Shown piece by piece: positions 56,927 through 64,000 of a DNA stretch of 64,000 nt (the first letter of the stretch is position 1; every line of letters starts with the position of its first letter). The notes beneath the pieces are model-generated. The model made no database searches and had not been told where the DNA came from. It saw only the letters and a list, made by a program, of their open reading frames with translations. Origin of the DNA: Bacteroidales bacterium (lineage in GTDB: Bacteria > Bacteroidota > Bacteroidia > Bacteroidales > Prolixibacteraceae). A program made the position numbers and the translations under genes. The stretch covers positions 1 through 64,000 of the forward strand of contig JAAYAG010000079.1 of assembly GCA_012719495.1 (NCBI GenBank). The letters run 5' to 3'.

Positions 56927-57840
56927 TTGCGTTTGTTTTCTTTCTTTTTAAACCATCTGAACAAAACAACCAAAAGCACAACGCTTAACAACGCTGCTAC
57001 GGGGTTTTGAGTATTTGCCCCAATGGAATCGGGATCAACTTGCATCACTCCATTCCCATAAAGAAAATAAGCAATTACCGCTGCGGTGTTATTAAAGAAA
57101 TGAGCGATTACAGGAAGCCATAAATTTCCGCTTATCACAAATAAATACCCAAACATAGCCCCCAGAATTGCCCTTGGAATAAACCCGTAGAACTGGAAAT
57201 GTAACGCACTGAAAAGCAATGCAGACAACCAAACCGCCCAATGCTGGCTTTTTGTCCATTCGAAAAAAGTACGCTGAATTACCCCACGGAATAGAAATTC
57301 TTCGCCAATTGCTGGAATTAAGCCAATCATTAATATGTTAAACATGAGACCGCCGACTGATTCAACCTTTAAGAACATTTGGGTTAGCATAGCGGCCGAA
57401 TCTTCAGTTTGACGCATCCAGTTTTCAACACCACTCAAAAAAGACGGCAGGGTTAGCAGCGAATTCAATTCAGAAGTAAAATTAATGAGCGGGTTAGAAA
57501 CAAGGATTATCGAAACAGCTAACAGAATTGAAGACCAGTAAGGCTTTTGTTTCAACTTTAAATAATCAGTGATTGACGTGCTGAACAGATAAGCTAAAAT
57601 TAAAGACGGGATAACAAAAAGCCCAAGCGACTGAACAACTTGAATAAATTTTAAAAAAGAAATATTGTCTTCCGACAAATCAGAAGAAACACCCATGAGT
57701 TGAGAAAAACTTTCTGGACCATAAATTGGGATGGCAACAACAGAAGCTACAATCAGGAGGAAGATCAGTGAAAGAAAACACACGAGGGCCACAAGCCCCA
57801 GCTTTGAAAAAGAATGTAAATATCCAAAAAAATTTCTCAT
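56905..57840 (-). CDS. CPBP-family intramembrane metalloprotease
   Basis: 311 residues with about eight membrane helices. The Abi/CAAX-protease motifs are EEFLFRG (glutamates of EExxxR), then LFSALHFQFYG and VIAHFFNN, which hold the His residues of the predicted zinc site. Related proteins cleave membrane-embedded substrates; target unknown. It converges on the unknown protein gene with a 22-bp overlap. Confidence 0.88.
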   Translation of the reverse strand: MRNFFGYLHSFSKLGLVALVCFLSLIFLLIVASVVAIPIYGPESFSQLMGVSSDLSEDNISFLKFIQVVQSLGLFVIPSLILAYLFSTSITDYLKLKQKPYWSSILLAVSIILVSNPLINFTSELNSLLTLPSFLSGVENWMRQTEDSAAMLTQMFLKVESVGGLMFNILMIGLIPAIGEEFLFRGVIQRTFFEWTKSQHWAVWLSALLFSALHFQFYGFIPRAILGAMFGYLFVISGNLWLPVIAHFFNNTAAVIAYFLYGNGVMQVDPDSIGANTQNPVAALLSVVLLVVLFRWFKKKENKRNQKLIVD

Positions 57841-58152
57841 GAAACCTGCTTCTTTCTAATACATTATTAAAACAAAAACTTCATTGCCATTGCCTGTTAC
57901 TGTCATCTTTAAAAAAATAAACATGTATACAATTAGGTAAAAATTGAAAAAAGCACAAGACTCTCTCAATTCCTTAAAAACCCAAAAAGCAATTAGTTTC
58001 TATCAACAAACAAATGTAACTAACATCACGGAGATTAAAGCTGATACGAATAAACAAAACCTATGAAAACGTAAAAAGTTAATAAGGCTTGTGTTACTTT
58101 TTAATTTTTTGTTATTTTTGTCGCATTGCTTTTGAAAAACAATCAATTTGTT
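57841..58152. other. Divergent intergenic region, frr promoter at its right end
   Basis: 312 AT-rich bases between the leftward CPBP gene and rightward frr. Apart from the frr promoter near 58089-58120, I see no gene, repeat or structured RNA that I can support. Confidence 0.5.
58089..58120 (+). promoter_or_regulatory. Promoter of frr
   Basis: TTG (58089-58091), a 21-bp spacer and TATTTTTG (58113-58120) fit the Bacteroidota consensus. The start of transcription should be near 58127, so the translation start is the ATG at 58153 and not the TTG at 58126. Confidence 0.65.
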
Positions 58153-58716
58153 ATGAACGAAGAGGTAAACATGGTATTGGATCTCACAAGAGACAGCATG
58201 CAGTCGGCACTAAGCCACCTTGAGAAGGAATTGGTTCACATCAGGGCGGGCAAAGCATCGCCACGAATGCTCGATAGTGTGTATGTTGACTATTACGGGT
58301 CGAAGACACCAATTTTTCAGATTTCAAGTATTACCACCCCCGACGCAAAAACCATTGCTATTCAACCATGGGAAAAGCAAATGATAGGCGCAATAGAAAA
58401 AGCAATACTCAATGCAAATTTGGGCTTCAATCCTGATAACAATGGAGAAATAATCCGTATTTTTATTCCGCCTTTGACTGAAGAACGGAGAAAATCCTTA
58501 ACAAAAGATGTTAACCGTGAAGGTGAAGCGGCAAAAGTAAGCATCCGCAGCGCACGTAAAGATGCAAACGAACAATTAAAGAAACTGCTGAAAGATGGGT
58601 TGTCGGAAGACGAAGAAAAAGATGCTGCCGATCAGGTACAAAAGATGACCGACGACTTCTCGAGAAAGATTGATGCAGCAGTTGAAAAGAAACATACTGA
58701 AATATTGACTATTTAA
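58153..58716 (+). CDS. frr: Ribosome recycling factor
   Basis: 187 residues, normal for RRF. With EF-G it splits the post-termination ribosome. LVHIRAGKASPRMLDSVYVDYYGSKTP in the start and PPLTEERRKSLTKDVNREGEAAKVSIRSARKDAN in the middle are the family signatures. It has its own promoter and ends at a strong terminator. Confidence 0.98.
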   Translation: MNEEVNMVLDLTRDSMQSALSHLEKELVHIRAGKASPRMLDSVYVDYYGSKTPIFQISSITTPDAKTIAIQPWEKQMIGAIEKAILNANLGFNPDNNGEIIRIFIPPLTEERRKSLTKDVNREGEAAKVSIRSARKDANEQLKKLLKDGLSEDEEKDAADQVQKMTDDFSRKIDAAVEKKHTEILTI

Positions 58717-58757
58717 TTTATCTTACGATAAAGTTTGTGTTTTCATGGCTATTTAAA

Positions 58758-58790
58758 AAGAGCAACCCTTTTGGTTGCTCTTATTTTTTT
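58758..58790 (+). terminator. Terminator of frr, running into the next gene's stop codon
   Basis: AAGAGCAACC (58758-58767) pairs with GGTTGCTCTT (58773-58782), 5-nt loop, then ATTTTTTT. The right arm and T-run overlap the stop codon of the convergent prenyl synthase gene (58781-58783). Confidence 0.85.
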
Positions 58791-59755
58791 CGCGTAATTA
58801 TGTAATCAATTAATTTCACCAAGGAGTGTTGGGCCAGATTATCAGGAAATTTATCAAGAAGGGCCTTTGCGTCATTACTGAAGTCGTTCATCCTGCGTTC
58901 AGCAAAATCGATACCCCCACGATCCACAACCAGTGAAATGAGTTCGTCAACCTTATCGCGCTGATGATTCTTATGCTGAACGATATTCAAAATATGCCTT
59001 TTTTCTTTAGCAGAAGCATTGTCCAACACATAAATTAACGGGAGGGTTATTTTCTTTTCTTTAATATCGTTACCCGTTGGTTTCCCAATTATTCCTTTTG
59101 ATTGATAATCGAAGATGTCGTCTTTAATCTGAAAAGCGAGCCCAGCCAATGTTCCAATTTCTTTCATAAGAGCAACAACCTCCGGATCTTTTGTAACGGA
59201 ATTTGCACCAACGGCCATACTTGCGCCAATGAGCGATGCAGTTTTTTTCCGTATGATTTCAACATAAGCGGCTTCATCAATATCTAATTTACGGCTTCGC
59301 TGAAACTGCAGCATCTCTCCCTCGATCATCTCTTTAACTGCCTGCGATATGATTCTCAAGTTTTCATATTCGTTTTCATCAGTGGAAATAAGCAAGCCTT
59401 TGGCCAACAAAAAATCACCCATTAAGACAGCGATCTTGTTTTTCCACAAAGCACTTACCGAGAAAGCCCCTCGCCGTTCATACGATTCGTCAACAACATC
59501 ATCGTGGACCAACGAAGCTGAGTGGAGCAACTCAATTGTTGTAGCAGCCACATAAGTAGCCCTATTGATTTCCCCATTCATTTTTGCTGAAAGAAACACA
59601 AAAAGTGGCCTTATTTGCTTTCCTTTGGTTCTTAACACGTAATCAACCACAATATTTAGCAGCGACACATCAGAACGGGATGTTTCCCTGAAGAATTGTT
59701 CAAATTGCCGAAGTTCGTCGGCAACTGGTATTTTTATTTCACTTAACGAAGACAC
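58781..59755 (-). CDS. Trans-isoprenyl diphosphate synthase, long-chain type
   Basis: 324 residues. The first Asp-rich motif reads LVHDDVVDESYERRG, the second FQIKDDIFDYQ, and KGKQIRPLF the substrate start. This resembles the octaprenyl/all-trans long-chain synthases (IspB-like) that make the menaquinone side chain. It differs from the synthase at 50370-51353, which has the DDIMD and LQDDLLD pair. Both are intact. Confidence 0.92.
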   Translation of the reverse strand: MSSLSEIKIPVADELRQFEQFFRETSRSDVSLLNIVVDYVLRTKGKQIRPLFVFLSAKMNGEINRATYVAATTIELLHSASLVHDDVVDESYERRGAFSVSALWKNKIAVLMGDFLLAKGLLISTDENEYENLRIISQAVKEMIEGEMLQFQRSRKLDIDEAAYVEIIRKKTASLIGASMAVGANSVTKDPEVVALMKEIGTLAGLAFQIKDDIFDYQSKGIIGKPTGNDIKEKKITLPLIYVLDNASAKEKRHILNIVQHKNHQRDKVDELISLVVDRGGIDFAERRMNDFSNDAKALLDKFPDNLAQHSLVKLIDYIITRKK

Positions 59756-59773
59756 GTTTATTCATTATTGCTC

Positions 59774-59781
59774 CAAATGTA
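59774..59781 (-). promoter_or_regulatory. -7 box of the long-chain prenyl synthase gene
   Basis: TACATTTG on the minus strand, 19 bases before the ATG at 59755. A TTTG at 59805-59808 is 23 bp away, slightly long. Confidence 0.45.
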
Positions 59782-59939
59782 AAAAAATAACTCTCGACTT
59801 TGTTCAAAACTATGGCGCAAAACCTACAAATAAACAATTCAATGAAGTGTAGTTTACAATTGGGAAAATGAAAAAACAAAAAAAGAATAACATTTTAAAA
59901 AATCTGTTGTTATTTTGAAAAAGAATAAAACATTTCATC

Positions 59940-60386
59940 ATGGCAAAAATCAGGGTAACCAAATTTTACGATTTCGAAATGGCACATGCCCTTTGGAATT
60001 ACGACGGTTTGTGTAAAAATATTCATGGACATTCGTACAAATTATTCGTCACTGTAATAGGCGAACCAATTAACAATGAAAATGATAACAAAAACGGGAT
60101 GGTTATTGATTTTAGCGATCTGAAAAAAATTGTGAAAGAAAAAATTGTTGACCAATTTGACCATTCACTTGTAGTATACAAAAAAGCTCCACAACAAAAA
60201 CTACTCGAACTCAATGAGATGTACCTTCGCCATCATGTTGTCGATTTTCAGCCAACCTGTGAGAACCTTGTGGTACACTTTGTGCAAATTATTTTACCTC
60301 TTCTGCCTGAAGGAATTAAACTTAAAAAAGTGAAATTATACGAAACGGCCAGCTCCTATGCTGAATGGGATGCCGACGATAACTAG
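59940..60386 (+). CDS. queD: 6-carboxytetrahydropterin synthase (QueD) family
   Basis: 148 residues of the 6-pyruvoyl-tetrahydropterin synthase fold. The zinc ligands His16, His29 and His31 and the catalytic Cys25 are in AHALWNYDGLCKNIHGHSYK. It makes the pterin precursor of queuosine for tRNA modification, or a related pterin. It runs into polA after 9 bases, with no other queuosine genes nearby. Confidence 0.9.
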   Translation: MAKIRVTKFYDFEMAHALWNYDGLCKNIHGHSYKLFVTVIGEPINNENDNKNGMVIDFSDLKKIVKEKIVDQFDHSLVVYKKAPQQKLLELNEMYLRHHVVDFQPTCENLVVHFVQIILPLLPEGIKLKKVKLYETASSYAEWDADDN

Positions 60387-60395
60387 CAACTAACT

Positions 60396-63185
60396 ATGAC
60401 AGCTGAACCTAACATTCCAAAGAAGCTTTTCCTTCTTGATGCCTATGCACTGATATACCGTTCGTATTTTGCCTTCATAAAAAACCCGAGAATCACTTCA
60501 AAAGGGCTCAATACATCGGCCATTTACGGCTTTGTCAACTCGCTGGAACAAGTTCTTAATCAAGAACAACCAAGCCACATTGCAGTTGCATTCGACATGC
60601 ATGGCGACACTTTCAGGCACAAGATGTTTGCGGAATACAAAGCCAACCGCGAAGCAATGCCAGAAGATATCCGGCGTGCCATTCCGTATGTCCGGCAACT
60701 TATCGAAGCATACAATATTCCAATAATCGAACTTACAGGATTCGAAGCCGACGATATAATCGGAACCATAGCCACAAAAGCCTCGGAAGATGGATTTACC
60801 ACATACATGATGACCCCCGATAAAGATTATGCTCAGTTGGTTGACCAGCGCACATTCATGTACAAACCAGCCAAAGGAGGCAACTTAGCCGAAGTATGGG
60901 GCATTGAACAAGTAAAGGAAAACTTCGAAATTGAAGCCCCTGCACAGGTAATCGACATTCTTGGGCTGATGGGTGATAGTGCTGATAACATTCCGGGATG
61001 CCCGGGAATTGGCCCCAAAACAGCCATAAAACTTATCTCCGATTACGGCAACATTGATGGAGTGTATGAAAATATTGGGCAGCTAAAAGGCAAACTCAAA
61101 GAAAGCCTTGAAACATATAAAGATCAAGTGTTTTTATCTCGAAAACTTGCAGTAATCGATCGTCAGGTTCCTATTACGATTGATTATACCCAAATGAAAT
61201 ACGAAGGGCCAAACAATGAAGCCCTGCACAAATTGTTCGTCGAACTAGAGTTCAGAACATTTACTTCGAAGATGCAAGTGGCAACACAGGCAGTTCAACA
61301 AGAGGCGACACAAGGATCACTTTTCGACCAGCCAGGGGTAGCCGCTAGCCCACAAATAATAACTACACAACTCGAAACTTCGGAAACGAAAAAACACCAA
61401 TATTATAAAGTAGAAAATGCCATGCAACGAGCCTCTCTTAGGGCTGAATTATCTGTTGCAAGTGCCTTCTGCTTCGACACAGAAACAACAGGAATTGACC
61501 CACACCGAGCCGATTTGGTTTGTATTTCTTTTTCAATAAAACCCCACGAAGCCTATTGTGTGATTTTGCCCGAAGAGCATGACGAATCCTACGCCATTGT
61601 GCAGGAATTCAAAACTTTATTCGAAGATAGGTCAATTATTAAGGTTGGGCAAAACATGAAATTCGACATGCTTATGCTTGCCCGTTATGGTATAGCAATT
61701 ACTGGGCCACTATTCGACACAATGATTGCGCATTATCTTATTCAACCTGAATTAAGGCACAACCTCGATTACTTGTGTGAACTTTACCTGAAATACAAAA
61801 AAATCCCAACCGAAGATTTACTTGGAGGAAAAGGATTGGCTCAAAAAACCATGCGTAACGTTGAAACAGAAAAACTTGTGGAGTATGCATGCGAAGATGC
61901 CGACCTCACACTTCAACTTAAGCCACTACTCGAAACAGAACTTAAAGAAAACCAACTAACCGAACTATTCGAAAAAATTGAAATGCCACTGGTTGAAGTA
62001 CTTACTTCAATGGAACTCAACGGCGTGAAAGTAGATAGGAATGCACTTGACAATTATGCATTGGAACTGCGAAAACTTATTGAAAAACTCGAAGACGAAA
62101 TATATGAATTAGCTGGTGAAAGATTCCTGATATCTTCACCCAAACAGCTGGGAATCATTTTGTTTGAAAGATTAAAAATTGACCCGAATGCAAAAAAAAC
62201 AAAAACAAAACAATACCAGACCAACGAAGAAACACTTGCCCGACTGCAACACAAACACCCAATAATAGACAAACTACTAGATTACAGAGGATTAAAAAAG
62301 CTCCTCAACACTTACGTAGAAACGCTGCCAACCCTGATCAATCCCCGTACGGGAAAGATACACACATCATTCAACCAAGCAGTTGCATCAACAGGCAGGT
62401 TAAGCTCAGTTAACCCGAACCTGCAAAACATACCAATTCGCGATGAAAATGGCCGTGAAATAAGGAAGGCATTTATCCCTTCAGAAGAAGGCATGAAATA
62501 TCTATCAGCCGACTATTCACAAATAGAACTGCGAATTATGGCCTCGTTGAGCCAGGACTCCGACATGCTCGAAGCTTTTGCCCATGACGTTGACATACAT
62601 GCTGTGACAGCCTCGAAAATATTCAACATAAAACCGGAAGATGTTTTGCCCGAACAGCGCCGCAAAGCCAAAACCGCTAATTTTGGTATTATCTATGGAA
62701 TCTCTTCATTTGGACTTTCTCAACGCCTCAACATTCCGAAAAACGAAGCCAAGGAAATTATTGACGGTTACTTCGATGCATTCCCAAAAGTGAAAGAGTA
62801 TATGGAAAAAAGTATTGAAAATGCCCGAAAATATGGTTTTGTAAAAACTTTGTTAGGCCGAAAACGTTATTTAGTTGATATTAATTCAGCCAATTCGGTA
62901 GTACGCAGTGTAGCCGAACGTAACGCGATAAATGCGCCTATACAAGGTACCGCTGCCGATATAATAAAAATTGCCATGATTGGTATACACCATCGGATGA
63001 AAGCCGAAGGGCTAAAATCGAGAATGATCCTTCAGGTTCACGATGAATTGAACTTCGAAGCTTTTGAGAACGAGATCGAAATATTAAAAAAAATTGTTAA
63101 AGAAGAAATGGAAAACGCGCTCGACATAAAAGTACCATTAACCGTTGAGATAGGAATTGGATCGAACTGGCTTGAGGCCCATTAA
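60396..63185 (+). CDS. polA: DNA polymerase I
   Basis: 929 residues with three domains. The 5'-3' exonuclease (about 1-290) has LLDAYALIYRSYFAF and GFEADDIIGT. The 3'-5' exonuclease (about 345-530) keeps its metal site, FDTETTGIDPH, so proofreading is probably active. The polymerase (about 560-929) has YSQIELRIMA, RRKAKTANFGIIYGIS and LQVHDELNFE. It fills gaps and removes RNA primers. Cotranscribed with queD and probably with the small gene that follows. Confidence 0.98.
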   Translation: MTAEPNIPKKLFLLDAYALIYRSYFAFIKNPRITSKGLNTSAIYGFVNSLEQVLNQEQPSHIAVAFDMHGDTFRHKMFAEYKANREAMPEDIRRAIPYVRQLIEAYNIPIIELTGFEADDIIGTIATKASEDGFTTYMMTPDKDYAQLVDQRTFMYKPAKGGNLAEVWGIEQVKENFEIEAPAQVIDILGLMGDSADNIPGCPGIGPKTAIKLISDYGNIDGVYENIGQLKGKLKESLETYKDQVFLSRKLAVIDRQVPITIDYTQMKYEGPNNEALHKLFVELEFRTFTSKMQVATQAVQQEATQGSLFDQPGVAASPQIITTQLETSETKKHQYYKVENAMQRASLRAELSVASAFCFDTETTGIDPHRADLVCISFSIKPHEAYCVILPEEHDESYAIVQEFKTLFEDRSIIKVGQNMKFDMLMLARYGIAITGPLFDTMIAHYLIQPELRHNLDYLCELYLKYKKIPTEDLLGGKGLAQKTMRNVETEKLVEYACEDADLTLQLKPLLETELKENQLTELFEKIEMPLVEVLTSMELNGVKVDRNALDNYALELRKLIEKLEDEIYELAGERFLISSPKQLGIILFERLKIDPNAKKTKTKQYQTNEETLARLQHKHPIIDKLLDYRGLKKLLNTYVETLPTLINPRTGKIHTSFNQAVASTGRLSSVNPNLQNIPIRDENGREIRKAFIPSEEGMKYLSADYSQIELRIMASLSQDSDMLEAFAHDVDIHAVTASKIFNIKPEDVLPEQRRKAKTANFGIIYGISSFGLSQRLNIPKNEAKEIIDGYFDAFPKVKEYMEKSIENARKYGFVKTLLGRKRYLVDINSANSVVRSVAERNAINAPIQGTAADIIKIAMIGIHHRMKAEGLKSRMILQVHDELNFEAFENEIEILKKIVKEEMENALDIKVPLTVEIGIGSNWLEAH

Positions 63186-63194
63186 AATAACACT

Positions 63195-63419
63195 ATGATA
63201 TTTTATCAGAAGAAACAAAACCCGATGTATGCTAAATTTTTAAGTTGCATGGAAGAATTCATTTTTACAGAAGAAGATTACAGAAAAGCGATCATCCGGT
63301 TTTTGGAAATTTGCGATTCAGAGCCCGGAACACCTGAACATGATGAGGCTATCCAGTTGTCAAAGCTAATGGAAAAATACGAAAGTGTGTCATTCTATGA
63401 GAGGCAAAAGTACAATTAG
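63195..63419 (+). CDS. Small protein resembling the N-terminus of HigA-type antitoxins
   Basis: 74 residues from ATG 63195, or 64 from the ATG at 63225. FTEEDYRKAIIRFLEICDSEPGTPEHDEAIQLSKLMEKYE matches the helical N-terminal segment that precedes the DNA-binding domain in many HigA antitoxins. The helix-turn-helix is absent, and no toxin gene adjoins it. It may be a remnant or a stand-alone domain. Nine bases after polA; its end overlaps the Dus gene end by 4 bases. Confidence 0.55.
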   Translation: MIFYQKKQNPMYAKFLSCMEEFIFTEEDYRKAIIRFLEICDSEPGTPEHDEAIQLSKLMEKYESVSFYERQKYN

Positions 63420-64000
63420 AACTTCTTCCACAGCTCGGTCTTCAGTTCATCGGTCGATTTTGAGCGCCTTACCAAGCGGGTTATTCTCTTTGGCTCGGGG
63501 AATGCATTTGCAAGATATATAAACTGATTTTTCACCCGATTTAAAGCATGTCCTGTATCGTTGCTTGTCGACACAATCCCTTCAATCAAATCAAAAACAA
63601 AATTCTGTAGAATATCTTTTCGCTTTAGTTCTGACAAGCAATCAGAATTGTCTGTAATCCGATCAGCCAAAAAAGGATCACAAAGCAAGCCCCTGCCAAT
63701 CATCCACTTATATTGTCCCTGAAATAGATTAGTAAAGTTCAGGAACGATTCCGTATCAACTATATCTCCATTGTATACAAAATCGATTTCGGGGAAACGA
63801 AGCCTGCACTCGAGAAACCTTTCTGTATTGACGTTGCCTTTATACAATTGGGTTGCCGTTCGGGCATGAACTATTACTTGAGTACAACTTTTTCTGGCCA
63901 GGGCTTCGAGAAGTGGAAAGACCTCATCATCACGAGAAAGTCCCAAACGGGTTTTAATGCTTACAGTTAATGGGGTATAATTACGAATATAATCAATCAT
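63416..64000 (-). CDS. tRNA-dihydrouridine synthase, 5' end cut by the window
   Basis: 194 residues are visible; the gene continues past 64000. SIKTRLG, VIVHARTATQLYKG and VYNGDIVDTESF match the Dus flavoprotein barrel, and MIGRGLLCDPFL its FMN-phosphate region. It reduces specific uridines in tRNA using FMN and NADPH. The N-terminus with the catalytic Cys lies outside the window. Confidence 0.88.
   Translation of the reverse strand: MIDYIRNYTPLTVSIKTRLGLSRDDEVFPLLEALARKSCTQVIVHARTATQLYKGNVNTERFLECRLRFPEIDFVYNGDIVDTESFLNFTNLFQGQYKWMIGRGLLCDPFLADRITDNSDCLSELKRKDILQNFVFDLIEGIVSTSNDTGHALNRVKNQFIYLANAFPEPKRITRLVRRSKSTDELKTELWKKF

Overview
The window looks like chromosomal DNA of a Bacteroidota bacterium, probably a free-living or gut Bacteroidales/Marinilabiliales-type organism. 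This rests on family content seen in the translations: a two-component-regulator propeller kinase, type IX secretion (T9SS) C-terminal domains on two exported proteins, a DUF6377-type TPR regulator, a FeoA-FeoB fusion, a very short ATP synthase epsilon subunit, and many promoters with the phylum-specific -7 box TAnnTTTG, some with a TTTG -33 box about 20 bp upstream. I found no tRNA, rRNA, CRISPR array or intact insertion sequence. The species cannot be named from the sequence.

Layout. 0-5.5 kb: a propeller sensor kinase, a repeat-rich exported protein and the rplU-rpmA operon. 5.8-11.7 kb: a nuclease-like DUF151 protein, a nucleoside transporter, thyA and folA in one compact operon, then lon. 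11.7-14.9 kb (minus): recR, a glycosyltransferase fused to a degenerate sugar-phosphate transferase, and a GNAT acetyltransferase. 15-18.1 kb: a TPR/HTH regulator and an exported barrel-like protein. 18.1-21.7 kb: an LpxH-like phosphoesterase followed by a scar, where a glycosyltransferase gene is cut after about 87 codons and joined to a headless methyl-accepting chemotaxis gene with an in-frame stop, then a divergent patatin-like protein. 21.7-31 kb: a small carboxypeptidase-regulatory-domain protein, a secreted GH2 glycosidase, an iron operon (OprB-like porin, FeoAB, Cys-rich membrane peptide) and a CotH-like T9SS cargo.

31-35.8 kb: a hemerythrin/LuxR pair with overlapping genes, then a four-gene cassette (cytidylyltransferase, SDR, CDP-alcohol phosphotransferase, acyltransferase) that reads like an uncharacterised lipid head-group pathway. 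35.8-46.8 kb: a T9SS alpha-amylase, valS, a candidate small RNA between valS and ald, alanine dehydrogenase, an aminotransferase, and a PAS-histidine kinase with a receiver-only partner. 46.8-64 kb: a C-terminal processing protease, a Na/Pi cotransporter, two different trans-prenyl diphosphate synthases, atpD-atpC, a PatB-like lyase with a ComB-like phosphatase, a DUF3244-like exported protein behind a 33-bp palindrome, a conserved unknown protein, a CPBP protease, frr, queD-polA, a HigA-like antitoxin fragment and a Dus enzyme cut by the window edge.

Most of the window is ordinary housekeeping. The parts that most deserve a second look are the lipid head-group cassette (32.7-35.8 kb), the small RNA candidate at 41.56-41.67 kb, the rearrangement scar at 19.3 kb, the palindromic operator at 55.25 kb, the porin-FeoAB operon, and the hemerythrin gene paired with a regulator that lacks its phosphoacceptor Asp.
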